Assembly: GCA_031308135.1 (NCBI GenBank)
Contig: JAHLJT010009436.1
Span: forward strand, 123,555,366-123,619,365
DNA from: Acheta domesticus
Taxonomy: Eukaryota > Arthropoda > Insecta > Orthoptera > Gryllidae
DNA: 64,000 nucleotides
Direction of reading: 5' to 3'
Shown: positions 46,111 through 58,059 of the stretch, in pieces
How positions within the stretch are numbered: position 1 is the first letter of the stretch
How the letters are laid out: every line of letters begins with the position of its first letter
Notes under the pieces: generated by a model
What the model was told of the DNA's origin: nothing
The model's database searches: none
The model's input: the letters and a program-made list of their open reading frames with translations, nothing else
Program-made: the position numbers and the translations under genes

Positions 46111-47295
46111 ATTTGAAGCCTCAGATATGGTAATGACTTTTTTCACTGCCAATCTCTTTGTGCAGTGCGGACATTCGCACTCTTGTCCACCTCTCTCAGC
46201 TGTGCAACTGATAATGTTCAAACTTTTGAGAAACGTTGCCATTCTGTATGTTTATTTTAACGTATTATGATCCTCTATCGTTAGCCAAGACGGATAGCGA
46301 AAGTGAGTATAGGTTTGAATAGTGAATGTTAGTGCTTGGTAAGTGCTAAGCATCGACGACTAGTGGTGGGAGCATCAACGACTGGCTCGTGGCCAACCTA
46401 TACCAGTAAATTAAGGTAATTTTGCACGAAACGCGTGTCATGTTCTCGGCGATATCGCCGATCGTTGGCTTGGACAGCATTAAGCTAGCTAGCCTCGCGC
46501 TTGTCCTATTGTACACTAGTCGATGTGGGGACAGGCAGAGAAGTACAGTTTCCTGCTGCGTGGGACACGCGAGAGTGAATCATAAAAGCTTCAACTTGTG
46601 AAGTGCAGTATCGGGAGCTAGAAATGAGGCTGAATAACACAGAGCGGTCGACGATGTATGCGCGACAGCAGGATTAGCAATGGAAGTGGCGAATATGCTA
46701 GAAAATCAGTCTCTGTTGTAGTGAGTGAAGTGTTATATTTGGATTCTAGTTAGAGAACACGTGATAAATATCCCGAGTTTCGAGTCACCGTGACCGACAT
46801 ATATTCAGTGATTTCAAGATTTCTGTGTGTTACGATGCTTGAAAAACATTGTATGGGATACCAAGTTCTCATTTTCTAAGAGAAGAATTCCAATTTTTAT
46901 CACACTAAATTAAAATTAAAACGAGGGAATTAAAACTGAATTCTTCAAATTATTGATAATCGTCGAATTTTTATTCTTATTATTATTGTTTGTAACTGTA
47001 GGATATTGTTCCTGAAGGTTCCTGATAAATTTTGCAAGTAAATTGCAGTAATGACACTTAGGGATCCAGTGAAAACGGACTGATATCTTGCTCCAGCAGT
47101 ACACGACTTATCAAGCCCGACATCATTAACAAAGCATCATATAGTATTGTTAGTTCAGTGATTTCTTATAAGATACATTGATTAACGTGAAGAGGTGGAC
47201 ACGAAACGTCATGATTATGAATATGATTCACGAAACGTTATTATGGAATAAAAAGCTTCTGACCCACAAGCTTTGTTTCCTATTTTCTTGAATGA
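46111..47295. other. Non-coding sequence, nothing recognised
   Basis: A few short open frames without a domain. Small TTA runs near 46975. Confidence 0.35.
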
Positions 47296-47332
47296 ATTGT
47301 AGAAAAGGACCCCAAGGGTCCTTTTCTACAAT
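47296..47332. repeat. Perfect 17-bp hairpin
   Basis: Arms ATTGTAGAAAAGGACCC (47296-47312) and its exact reverse complement (47316-47332) are separated by CAA. It is too short for a typical pre-miRNA. It could be a chance palindrome or a remnant of a foldback element. Confidence 0.9.
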
Positions 47333-47569
47333 TTACAATCTACAATGAATTGTTATTATGTATGATTGCAGTTATTATTATTATTATTGTATTCATAATA
47401 TAACTATAAAATAATACTTATTATTATAGTTGAAGTCCATTTCTTCAGATATTCAGGAAAAGACGGGAAACCATCATCCAAGTAAAAACACGAGCGGCAT
47501 TCCATTATACAATTTTCTACATTATTAATGTAAAACTCTTTCAGGAACATACAGGCCTATGTTTACATC
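47333..47569. other. Short AT-rich spacer
   Basis: Contains TTA runs near 47372-47390. Nothing else. Confidence 0.4.
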
Positions 47570-47705
47570 TCCAGGTTATTTCATTTACATGATTCCGCAT
47601 TCCTAAAAAATTTGACACTTAGTGTCTACGTGACTAAGTGTCATTTGTCACTCAAGTGTCGAACATTTTTAGGAATGCAGAATCGTGTAACTGCAGTAAC
47701 ATGTT
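47570..47705. repeat. Imperfect foldback (MITE-like) element
   Basis: The outer arm GATTCCGCATTCCTAAAAAA (47591-47610) pairs with the complement of TTTTTAGGAATGCAGAATC (47666-47684). Inside, GACACTTAGTG pairs with CACTCAAGTGTC. Outside, GTTATTTCATTTACATG on the left corresponds to the reverse complement of CGTGTAACTGCAGTAAC on the right. The whole folds into one hairpin of roughly 50-bp arms with scattered mismatches. Confidence 0.75.
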
Positions 47706-49924
47706 TCCGAAAGTTTTTTTAACACTAATCACGTAAACAAACTTATAATGGAATTTTCACACTACAGCTTACTGTTCTTATTTGGATGAAGGCTTCCCAT
47801 CCTATCCTGAGTGACTAAATAAGTCGACTAAGTAATTCAACTAAAATATTAACATTAGGAAGGAGGAGTGTTCTTGTTTTCTTCAACATCAAACTATTTT
47901 TTTAAATAAGGCATTAAATATAACCCTAATTTTTAATAATCAAAGATACATTTTCAATCAATACATAAAATTGTTTAGATTAAATCCGTTTCACAAAGGG
48001 AATAAATTATGGAAAAAATAATATAGTGACAATCGATTTCCGTAATTGTCGCGAGATTCATATAATTTCGCAAAGCTTTTAATAAAAGAAAACGCAAGAA
48101 TATAAACAAATTATGGAATAACACGCTGTATAAACGTGTTACGTGTTATCTAATTACATGCAAAATTCCTAAGACAGAAACAAGAGAATCTACAGTCTTT
48201 AATTACCACAGAAAAAATTGAGAAAATCATACAGTTAGGACTCATCTTATCGTCACACACGGGACAGAATTTAATTGAAAACCAACATCGGGCATAATAC
48301 CTTAGCATCAAACTACATTTCTTATGCTTCAGCACTTTAAGTCAAACTTCACTAATATCGAGTGTGTCATAATACTTAACTGCAATGATGAAGATACGCA
48401 AATTGTAAGAAAATAAATTTATGGGAATTCTTGTTTAAATTAGCCTGTTTTCGTAAGTACACAATTGTATAAGTATTATATAAGTATTTTCGTAAGAGCA
48501 CACAAACCATTCACGAACTTTTTTAAGTACATACTTTCTTTGGTTTTCTTTTCGTTCTGGTATTCTCCCGTCAAACTGATTCCAGATTCCTGGCTGATGA
48601 AAGTTCGTCATTCGCTCTTCAGACACGCGTCAGACATAGTTTGATTCCTCTGCTCTATAAATAGCTACAGCGTTAGCAAAAGATTAGAAATACATCCTGC
48701 TTTGCAAATATTTATGTGAAAGACAAACAGAAATCCTTCAGTATAACATGATGATCCCTCTCTTTGTGAAAAAATCTGGATTCTTTCCATAGTTTTCCTA
48801 CTTGACAATAAAAAGACAGAGTATTACGAATCAGAAAAATACGATCAATGTATCAATGCGGATTGTCTACTGCGAGAGTCCTCGCGTATTTTATTATCAT
48901 TACGTAAGTGGTAGAACCTTTAAATTCATGTCCCCTGTAATATTTATAGAAAACGATACGTCATGGTTTATTTAGAACACAACACTCACGGGTTCACATT
49001 TTCTTGGTAAATGTTAGGTCTGAATTCAAGGCAACTGTTGGTATGTTTCTTTTGCAGGAACAGCAAATTTTCATCTCTGACCCAATAAGGACAGTGACAG
49101 ATTTTGCAAACTTGTTTTGATAGTACGTTCTACTGAAATAAAAATGAAATATTTAATAGAAGTTTAGAATGTGTAAAAGATTTTAAGAAAACTGTGTAAA
49201 TATGACAATTTATACAAAAATATAAAAAATTATATTTATATAAAAGTTTATATAAATAATTAACGCATGAGATAAATTAACATAACTTTTTTTGAGAAAC
49301 AGTTCTTTTGCTGTAGATAAAACCCTTACATCCTTAAAATTGGAAATTTCATTTAAAAGGAAATAAACTTTCCCAAGTCTGTCAGTGGGTTCAAATCAAT
49401 GTCTGTAAACAAGCAATTTAGAAATCGAAAAGAATCACAATTACGCTAATGATTAGCATGGATTACAGCCAGTTAATTAGGCTGATTATGCCAATTTCGC
49501 GTGCTTATTAAATCTATTGGCTTCTGCCTCTTAAATTGAAGAAATGAGGTGTTGTTAACATTCATTTTGGATATACATAGATATATGCATCTTCCCGTGG
49601 ACGTTATTTTTCAAGAAATGGATACAAGAAGTTCATGGAAAATTAAATGTTCTATTATTATACATCGAAGCATTGCTTAATCATATTCTTTGAATAATTT
49701 AATAACAGCACTGTAACTTTTATAACTGAAATAATTGCCTTTTGCAGATCATGAATAAAAAAGAACATTCTTTATTCACATAATTCATTCTGAGATTGCA
49801 ATAGTTTGACAATTATGTCGAAAAACATATATGATAGTACTCCGTAAGTTATTTAGTCAAATTTTTCGAGCAATCTAGGAATGTTTGAAACATCCCACGT
49901 GCCATTCACAAGAGCCCATCTCCT
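47706..49924. other. AT-rich non-coding sequence
   Basis: About 2.2 kb without a supported gene, RNA or repeat. Confidence 0.4.
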
Positions 49925-50300
49925 TTAACCGCCCGCCGCCGCGACGCTTAGCCATCACGAACGAATAGTCCGAGCGCCGGACAAACTTGACGGCCCGCCC
50001 TCCGGAGCCAACGCCAGCGGATCCATCGATTCCGAGGGCCGCTGGTGCGTGTGCCCGCGGCTGCGGCGGAGGCGGCGGCGGTGGAGGGAGGTCACGTGGG
50101 CGCAGGCCGTCGCGGCGCCGCAGGAGCAGTGGCGGACGCGGGCGCGCAGTCCGCTGCCAGCGCGCGACGCCGCCGCCGCCGCCTACGCCGCCACCGCCGC
50201 CGCCGCGCCGGCCGCCAGCATCCCGCGACCTGTTGCCTCGGCTCATCGCCTGGGTAGCCTCGCCAGGCGGGCCTGCTCGCTCCCGCCCATCACCCGGCGT
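49925..50300. other. CpG-rich patch
   Basis: GCCGCCGCC-rich with several overlapping frames of about 116-123 residues on both strands, all compositional. It could be an upstream promoter or non-coding exon of the receptor gene, but no signal proves it. Confidence 0.35.
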
Positions 50301-50759
50301 GACACGCTGTTCGTTGATAATGCAACATCGATTTTAATATCAGCTGACGAGCGCCTCCTGGGCAGTCACGTCATTCAAAGGACCTTCCTGTCAGGATAGC
50401 TTTAACATGTTCGTAGGAAGTTCATTTACATCTCGAGCTTGTTAACAGTATCAATCGAATCTGATTTATTATAATTTTCTTCGGCGATCATACCACTCTG
50501 AGGGTTCCTCATACTTACATGTTCATCATCAGAAATAGGAGGGCAGTTTTGACTTCACGGAAGTGGAAAGCGTAAAGAAGGAGGGTACTTGGTTGTCATC
50601 GCCCACAGCGTTTGCCAAGAGCAGGTTCTTCTGCACTTCAAAACCAGTCCCGGATCTTTCTAGTCTTCCTTGGGTATTCTAAATCCCTTTACGCGAATTT
50701 CTATTCAGTGTTAGTGAAAGAAACCCCTCCCACGTGGTACTGGAACGTTCAGCTACCGT
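50301..50759. other. Non-coding sequence upstream of the promoter-like zone
   Basis: No open frame or repeat recognised. Confidence 0.35.
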
Positions 50760-51240
50760 TTCTGCCCAGCCAACCTTATTGAGATTTCCACTTCATCGCA
50801 AATAGAAGGCATCTCGTCCGCTTTTTCCGGTCTGTCGGCCGAGGCTGGTCGCCCACGAACCCGTTCGCCGGGGTTCAGGAGTCGGAACCCGTCGACGTGC
50901 GCGAGAGCCTGCAGCCACCTCGGAGCAGCTACGTGGGCCGAGGCCGCGCCCACGTGTTGAAGCAACACGCTCGCCGTCGCGCCGCCCTGACCTGTCCCGC
51001 GCCGCCGCCGCCGCCGCCGCCACCGCCGTCGCCGTCACCGCCGCAGCGACCTTTGCGCCGCGGGACCTAAATAGCTGACGCCGTCGCCGCGTGCGTCCCC
51101 GCGCGCGATGGCTCCGCGGCGCTGGCTGCGAGCGACCGACGCCGACGACGCGGCGCGGACAGCGTCGCGACGCCCGACCGCCCCCGCGGCGGCCGCCGCG
51201 ACCACTCCGCGGGATTAGATCGCCTCCTCGTTAAGGACCT
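50760..51240 (+). promoter_or_regulatory. CpG-rich promoter-like zone upstream of the receptor gene
   Basis: A CpG-dense stretch about 0.5-1.0 kb before the receptor start codon, with CCGCCGCCGCCGCC runs near 51000 and a GGGACCTAAATAGCTGACG near 51060. No canonical TATA box is evident. Position and composition suggest the promoter and first transcribed segment, but similar CpG patches without genes are common in this window, so this is inference. Confidence 0.4.
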
Positions 51241-51755
51241 TCGCGCAACTTCGGTAGTTCGCAGGCTCCCGTTTTCGCTTTTTTTTATCGGTGTTGTAAT
51301 TTATTAATGAGTTTGTAAGTTGGTGACTTTGGAACTTCAGGACGTCCTTCAGCATTTTCTGCAACAGTCGCAGTGAAGCGGGCGTGAAGTGCGGTGGTAT
51401 AACGGCTCCAAGTTCGTGTTGGGTTGATTTTGTGAGATTGTGCACAGATTTTTTACGTGGATACTATATATTCCGTAATGACCAAAAGACTTGCTACAAA
51501 TGAATTAAGCGACGTGCTACCATTGACACATTAGTAACAGAGTATGAGACTGCTACAAATGCACCCGTTTCCTCGTCGTCATCGTTTACAGTCTTGTGTT
51601 TGCCAAAGTGTTTTGTGTATTAATACACGTTTCCTCTTGAGTTCCTCATACATAATTTATTGAATTTTATAGTAAGTACGGTTCAAATCTCATAAATAGT
51701 CCATTTTCGTGGACGCAATTCGTGCTGTGAAAGTGTATTATAGGAAATCTTAAAC
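51241..51755 (+). other. Probable 5' untranslated region of the receptor gene
   Basis: AT-richer leader between the CpG zone and the start codon. It contains upstream ATGs with short frames (for example at 51477) and an in-frame TAG at 51741-51743, five codons before the start. Whether it is one exon or contains an intron cannot be decided here. Confidence 0.4.
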
Positions 51756-52202
51756 ATGAGCAGTTCGTATTCTACCGTTCAACCGATGAATTCCTCGCTT
51801 GCAATGGAGAACATCTCTGTGTCCAACGTTTCCGCAGCATCTCCGACTGCAACGGTACGTGATTCCTTGTACGTGATAGTGCCAGTGACGGCAGTGTACG
51901 CCGCCATCTTCGTGGCAGGGCTGCTGGGCAACGTGGGCACGTGCGTGGTGATCGCGCGCAACCGCCACCTGCACACCGCCACCAACTACTACCTCTTCTC
52001 GCTGGCCGTGTCCGACCTGCTGCTCCTGCTGGCCGGGCTGCCGCCCGAGGTGTACGGCATCTGGTCGCGCTACCCCTACGTGTTCGGAGAGGCCTTCTGC
52101 GTGCTGCAGAGCTACGCGGCCGAGACCTCGGCCAACGCCACCGTGCTCACCATCACCGCCTTCACAGTCGAGCGATATGTCGCCATCTGCCACCCCTTCC
52201 AG
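51756..52202 (+). CDS. PK-R: Pyrokinin-type neuropeptide receptor (GPCR), first coding exon
   Basis: This exon encodes 149 residues of a rhodopsin-like GPCR most like insect pyrokinin/PBAN receptors, plasma-membrane receptors for FXPRL-amide peptides; pairing with a particular peptide is inferred. The N-terminus has N-glycosylation sequons at N12, N19 and N24. TM1 is about residues 40-66 with the GN pair at 58-59. The HTATNYYLFSLAVSD block leads into TM2 with D87. C115 is the expected extracellular disulfide Cys, and TM3 ends with E139-R140-Y141 (DRY motif). The WSRYPYVFGE and AAETSANATVLTITAF blocks favour pyrokinin over CAPA receptors. The ATG has A at -3 and an in-frame stop 15 nt upstream. 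The exon ends CAG|GTAGGA after HPFQ in phase 0, where relatives continue with AHTM-like sequence. TM4-TM7 are not in the window. Confidence 0.9.
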
Positions 52203-52208
52203 GTAGGA
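52203..52208 (+). other. Splice donor of receptor intron
   Basis: GTAGGA follows CCAG exactly where the homology to the receptor family stops. The reading frame beyond it (to about 52304) has no GPCR character. This marks a phase-0 intron. Confidence 0.85.
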
Positions 52209-53797
52209 CAGACATTTCATTGTCATGGTTCGTGCAGAATTGTTATGATTCATTGTCATTTGTCTGATGACGCAGTTTCCTTGTTATTTAAAAAAGCTCA
52301 ATAGTTTCTAATTGTCATGGACAGTAAAGCACGATAATGAAACTTTTACTAAAATGCAAATAATTCAAATAAAAATCATTGCTAATTTACACACAATCAA
52401 AATGGAAATTGGGTGGGAAAATGTTTACGTATTAGCGTAACGCATTTAATTCATATTAATTTAGTAAGTTTAAATGGTTAATAAAGTAAATAAATATTTC
52501 TAAATGTGGATTACCAAAGAAAAAATGATAAAATTAATTTTATTACACGAAAAAGCTTAATGTGAAACATTGTATTCATTGCAGCAAATCTCCCTTAATT
52601 TAATTTTACATAACATTTCTTAAATTCTAACTCTATAATAAACCCACACATGTTGTGGGACATGTGTTCCATTCTTGTAGCACTCGATAATATTGTTCTT
52701 TACATATTTCATATTATTTTGCTTTTATTTAACAATAATTTAGCACAATCATATCATTATATATGTATTTTATTTAAATAAATGATACGTGGGATTCGTT
52801 GGAATCTAGATTTTATGGACAATAATACTTGAATCACTAATTAAATGTAGGTCGTCATTTTGGGTGGGTGAGATTTGATATTTTACTTTTTTATTGAATA
52901 TCAATGACTTTCACTGTAAGGTTATTTTTGCCCATTTGCTCAGTTTTCAGTATAATGACTATTTTCTCTCAAAAGAAAGAGATGCCTTGACACCCTTTTC
53001 AGTAAAATTGTAGTCGGGAAGAAGAGACCACAGTTCTTAAAATGTTTACCATTTATTTCCTCTTTTGTGACGATTGAGAATACATCTTCTCAACAATCCT
53101 TCATAAGACTTGCTTCAAACATTTTCTGAAAGATATTTTTTTTACAATGTTTAGCGTCTCTTTTCAGATTTTAAATCATTACATGACGTTGTGCGTAACA
53201 AGTACGTAAGCACATACCTCATATATCCTCCTCCCTTTTTTTCTTCTAGAAATCCTAGAAACGTGAGAATTATTTCTTCCGTTACTTCACTTCCGACTCT
53301 CGTCTGCACCCCATTTAATATCTCTACGTCTCTTACTATTTACAAATATATTGCCGTATTAAATCAGTTTTAGGTCGAATTAGATCGATTCCCTTTCCAT
53401 AAAAATACCTCAAAAACACTTAAGAGATTAATTTTGGGTTTGCCTGTGACCGTCTCTCAAAATCAAGAAATTTGTTTACAAACGTGCCTTCAGATGATAA
53501 CATTAAAGTCTGGATAGGCTGTAGTCGACGCGCTGCGTAAGTGTTGATCTCGCTCGAAACATCTGCTTGCAATAAATCTTCACTTACATTTGCTTGAGAG
53601 GTGTAGTATCTTGTGACGTTAGTACTAGCGTGGAATGTTTTCTAGTTGGAATCTTTAATGAATACATGGCAAACAGAAAATCATTATGAAATTATGATGA
53701 ATGAGCATCTCTTTAATTAACTTTTTATTTTACATATACAATTAGTTTACCGTTTTTAATGTGGGGTCAAGTGGGTATCGAAGATAAATCTTACAGA
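52209..53797 (+). other. Receptor intron, AT-rich, nothing recognised
   Basis: AT-rich sequence with no TM4-like exon or repeat seen. The intron appears to run to at least the window end. Confidence 0.5.
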
Positions 53798-54148
53798 GTG
53801 AGAGGGAAGGAGTCCGAGAGAGTGAGAGGGAAGGAGTCCGAGAGAGTGAGAGGGAAGGAGTCCGGGGGAGTGAGAGGGAAGGAGTCCGAGGGAGTGAGAG
53901 GGAAGGAGTCCGAGGGAGTGAGAGGGAAGGAGTCCGGGGGAGTGAGAGGGAAGGAGTCCGGGGGAGTGAGAGGGAAGGAGTCCGGGGGAGTGAGAGGGAA
54001 GGAGTCCGGGGGAGTGAGAGGGAAGGAGTCCGGGGGAGTGAGAGGGAAGGAGTCCGGGGGAGTGAGAGGGAAGGAGTCCGGGGGAGTGAGAGGGAAGGAG
54101 TCCGGGGGAGTGAGAGGGAAGGAGTCCGAGGGAGTGAGAGGGAAGGAC
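53798..54148 (+). repeat. 24-bp minisatellite, about 14.5 copies
   Basis: Unit GTGAGAGGGAAGGAGTCCGG plus a variable GGGA/AGGG-type end. 24 is a multiple of three, so the plus strand stays open and reads VRGKESGG repeats with SER and SEG variants. The central eight units are of one type and variants lie at both ends, as in arrays growing by unequal exchange. The open frame (53759-54205) is most likely incidental because it lies in an intron. Confidence 0.95.
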
Positions 54149-55259
54149 TACACTTTCTTCCTGTTAGACTGCTATTTTAATAAATCAATAAATGAAAATA
54201 GTTGACTTGAAGTAAAATTCCGAAGGGATGCACACTTTTGATGCCCTCTCCCAGAGATGCCCTTGTAATGAGTATAAGAATAAAGTAAAATATTAGTGAA
54301 AGCTTTATTTTATAAAATTTTAGAACTATGTATTCGCGGATCAAAATTATCAACCAAAAATTTATAGTAGACAACAGAGTAACATATTATTGACATATAG
54401 ATTTTTCCATTTGAAATATTTACAATTCATTGACTTATTTGAGGTATTAAAATACAACAGTATTATAGAGAAATGAATAACCTAAAAAATAAAAATAATC
54501 GGCAAAAATGTAGCCAATTAATAATAGTAGAATGTATTGATTAAGAGTGACATACATCTCCGTGTCAATACTAAATCAAGAAACGGGAAAGCCCTTCTGA
54601 AAGATAACGTTTGACGAAGCACGCATTTAAAACTTCTCAGTAGGCAATAACATGCAAGAGATTAATATCACTGCTCCAAAGTGAGGTTCCTGATCGTGAT
54701 GACAGTAATACCACACAGTAATCTTCTCTGCATTAGTCTACTTCGAAGCCATGACGTGCTTTTAGAAGAAATTGCAACACCATTTCTCGCATTATTTCTA
54801 TCTTTTCAGTATTCGACAATGCGTAGTCCTACGAAAATGAGACCTAATTACGCGAGAACGATTTTCGAAAATATATTTTCGAAATCATATTTTCGAAAAT
54901 TTCGAAAATCATATTTTCAAAAATTTTACAGGATGTTATTCAAAGATCTTCCTTTGCATGACATATTTTATTATGGATAAATCTATCTTCAACATTACAG
55001 TTGTAAAATATCCTAAACAAATTTCAAACTTTTGCAATTTTCAAAAGTTCATAGAATTCGACGAAAATTAAATTTGCACGGTTTACAAATAATAAATATG
55101 AAATTGAATTAAAAAATATGAAATATACATTTATTAAATTTTCTGTGCTGCTACGATTTATGAATTCTTTTAAATAATTGAATAAAGGCGAAATTTCAAT
55201 AGTTGAAAGCAAAGGGTTTCTGTTTGCGTGAGTGCCAGCGTCCCTGTGTTTGCCCGCGT

Positions 55260-55263
<4 letters not shown>
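54149..55263 (+). other. Receptor intron, AT-rich
   Basis: Contains a clustered palindromic motif TTTTCGAAAAT repeated several times at 54861-54925. No exon recognised. Confidence 0.5.
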
Positions 55264-55291
<28 letters not shown>

Positions 55292-56520
55292 CCGCATCTG
55301 TCTGGTTGTGTACGTCTGATCGTGTCAGTGAGTGCACCGGTGCCGGTGTGTGTGTGTGCGCGCCTTCGTCTGTATGGGTGCCCCGTTTGAGTGTGCCCGT
55401 GTCAGTGTGTGCCCACGTCTGTGTTTGTGTAGGCGCCTGTGACTGTGTGTGAGAGCGCGCCTGTGTCTGTCGTTGTGGTTGGGTGCGTCAAAGTGTGTGT
55501 GTGTGTCCGCATCTGTCTGGCTGTGTGCGTCTGACCGTGTCAGTGAGTGCACCGGTGCCGGTGTGTGTGTGCGCGCCTTCGTCTGTATGGGTGCCCCGTT
55601 TGAGTGTGCCCGTGTTAGTGTGTGCCCACGTCTGTGTTTGTGTAGGCGCCTGTGACTGTGTGTGAGAGCGCGCCTGTGTCTGTCGTTGTGGTTGGGTGCG
55701 TCAAAGTGTGTGTGTGTGTCCGCATCTGTCTGGCTGTGTGCGTCTGACCGTGTCAGTGAGTGCACCGGTGCCGGTGTGTGTGTGCGCGCCTTCGTCTGTA
55801 TGGGTGCCCCGTTTGAGTGTGCCCGTGTCAGTGTGTGCCCACGTCTGTGTTTGTGTAGGCGCCTGTGACTGTGTGTGAGAGCGCGCCTGTGTCTGTCGTT
55901 GTGGTTGGGTGCGTCAAAGTCTGTGTGTGTGTCCGCATCTGTCTGGCTGTGTGCGTCTGACCGTGTCAGTGAGTGCACCGGTGCCGGTGTGTGTGTGCGC
56001 GCCTTCGTCTGTATGGGTGCCCCGTTTGAGTGTGCCCGTGTCAGTGTGTGCCCACGTCTGTGTTTGTGTAGGCGCCTGTGACTGTGTGTGAGAGCGCGCC
56101 TGTGTCTGTCGTTGTGGTTGGGTGCGTCAAAGTCTGTGTGTGTGTCCGCATCTGTCTGGCTGTGTGCGTCTGACCGTGTCAGTGAGTGCACCGGTGCCGG
56201 TGTGTGTGTGCGCGCCTTCGTCTGTATGGGTGCCCCGTTTGAGTGTGCCCGTGTCAGTGTGTGCCCACGTCTGTGTTTGTGTAGGCGCCTGTGACTGTGT
56301 GTGAGAGCGCGCCTGTGTCTGTCGTTGTGGTTGGGTGCGTCAAAGTCTGTGTGTGTGTCCGCATCTGTCTGGCTGTGTGCGTCTGACCGTGTCAGTGAGT
56401 GCACCGGTGCCGGTGTGTGTGTGCACGCCTTCGTTTGTATGGGTGCCCCGTTTGAGTGTGTCCATGTATGTATATGTGCCCGTGTCAGTGTGTGCCCACG
56501 TCTGTGTTTGTGTAGGCGCC
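55264..56520. repeat. 213-bp tandem repeat array, six copies
   Basis: The anchor CCGCATCTGTCTGG occurs at 55292, 55507, 55720, 55933, 56146 and 56359, spacings 215 then four times 213. Copies differ by only a few bases; the first and last are the most divergent, and the last has a TATGTATATGTG-type insertion near 56465. The units are TG-rich with an embedded ACCGGTGCCGGT. A 359-residue minus-strand frame (55325-56404) stays open because 213 is 71 codons. It is His/Thr/Arg-rich and probably not a protein. Confidence 0.95.
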
Positions 56521-56825
56521 TGTGTCTGTCATTGTGATTGGGTGCCTGTATTGCATGTGTGTGATGTGGCTCCTGTGTCTCTGTCTGCGCCTGTGTCTGT
56601 GTATGTGGTGTGTGGGCTCTTTGTCAGTGTGTGCATGCTCTTGCGTGTCTGTGTGTGTGTTTATGCTTGTGTGAATGAGCATGTGTCTGTATGTCTCTGT
56701 GTGCCTAAATGGTCGCGTGCCTGTCAACATGTCTGTGTGCGCGGCCTGCGTACGTCATTGTGTGCCAGTCTGTGTCTGTGTTCGTTCTATACGTGCTTGT
56801 GTTTGTGTGAGTGTGTGAATCTAAT
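56521..56825. repeat. TG-rich degenerate extension of the array
   Basis: Low-complexity TGTGTCTGTG-type sequence continuing without the 213-bp period. Confidence 0.8.
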
Positions 56826-58059
56826 TTATATACGAATGTTATGAAAAATCGGTTACTCCATAGATTAAAGTTAATTTAATATGTTTATAATTCGATCTAA
56901 AACATTTAATTTATATTTTAATTTACTTAGTTTCGAAATTACGAAGCGATTTATATTTCAATTAATTTTTGTTGAAGATGGATTAGAGGAAAGAACGAGG
57001 CGTGCTATTTTTCCTAAATCAGTGTTGGTAGAACAATCATTTTGCTGAATACATCGTGGCTCACCATACCAGAATATCGTTGTGATTCAAAGATGAAAGA
57101 TTTCAGGCAATGTTTCTCGCTTGCGGCTGTCAGAAGACCTTTAACACAAGTGCTTCCGGTCAAGACAAGTGATTGCGACGAACCGTATGGTGGATATTCG
57201 TCAACATGTTTGAAGAGCCCAATAAATATTTAATATTCGTTGAACTATTTATGCGTGTAAGTTGATGTTACGTTCAGAATGCGGAGAGTCGTGCCAAGTG
57301 CTGTAAAACATATCGAATTGAAATACGTGATTATTTGCCAGCGCTTTGTCAGTTTCCACGGATGATATCAATTGCACAGTTGCATACACCTCCTAAAAAT
57401 AACCTAATCATTTTAAATCGAATTGATTCATATCTATGTTTTATACGTTTTGTGTAAATAGAGGTTTTCTCATTATCTAATTTAATCATAAGAACTGTGA
57501 TATGATAAATGACACACTCATTTGTGAGCGTAGGAGCGGGAAGAGGCTCATATATTTATATCTACCTTTTTTCCGCAGTGATCGTACGCTTTTGCCTTTC
57601 ATTGTAAGAAGAACTAGCTTAGCCCTTCTGCTACCAAGGTGGGTAACTGAGTTACTCCAATGAAAATGTTCTCATTCTTTATCATCTTATAATTTGTGCA
57701 CAATTCTGATATTTTATGAAAGTTGTATTTAGTTATCTACCTGAAATATCATGGTTGGAAAAACCTGTTTTTGGCCGATAGTCATTTTACGTCTTGAATT
57801 TATATCTCGGATTACTACTTACCACCGATGATATTGGACTTTCGGGTTTTCGGAACATGGTTTGAGGTTAATAGCAGAGGATACGGTCGTGGATGTACTC
57901 GTCTACGAAGTGCTATTATAGTACTTGTGCGTTTGTATGTGAACATGACGAAGGATTACAGTCTTCAAGAAGACTTTTATCTTTGTAGTAGCCTTTCGAT
58001 CACATATAAAATGTATTGTTAAAATTTCTAAATATTTTATTAATATATGAAAATAATGT
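56826..58059 (+). other. Receptor intron, AT-rich
   Basis: No exon, repeat or RNA gene recognised. Confidence 0.45.

Noticed and set aside
52203..52304. Extension of the receptor frame past 52202
   Set aside because: GPCR similarity stops at HPFQ, followed at once by a GTAGGA donor; the next ~34 residues are unlike TM4 or the loop expected there.
53759..54205. VRGKESGG repeat protein
   Set aside because: The 24-bp minisatellite lies in a probable intron, and only the period keeps the frame open.
55325..56404. 359-residue minus-strand frame as a His/Thr-rich repeat protein
   Set aside because: It is a by-product of a TG-rich 213-bp tandem array whose period is a multiple of three; there is no promoter, start context or domain.
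55264..56520. CRISPR-like array (regular repeats)
   Set aside because: Whole 213-bp units are near identical with no variable spacers, in a eukaryotic context and without cas-like genes.
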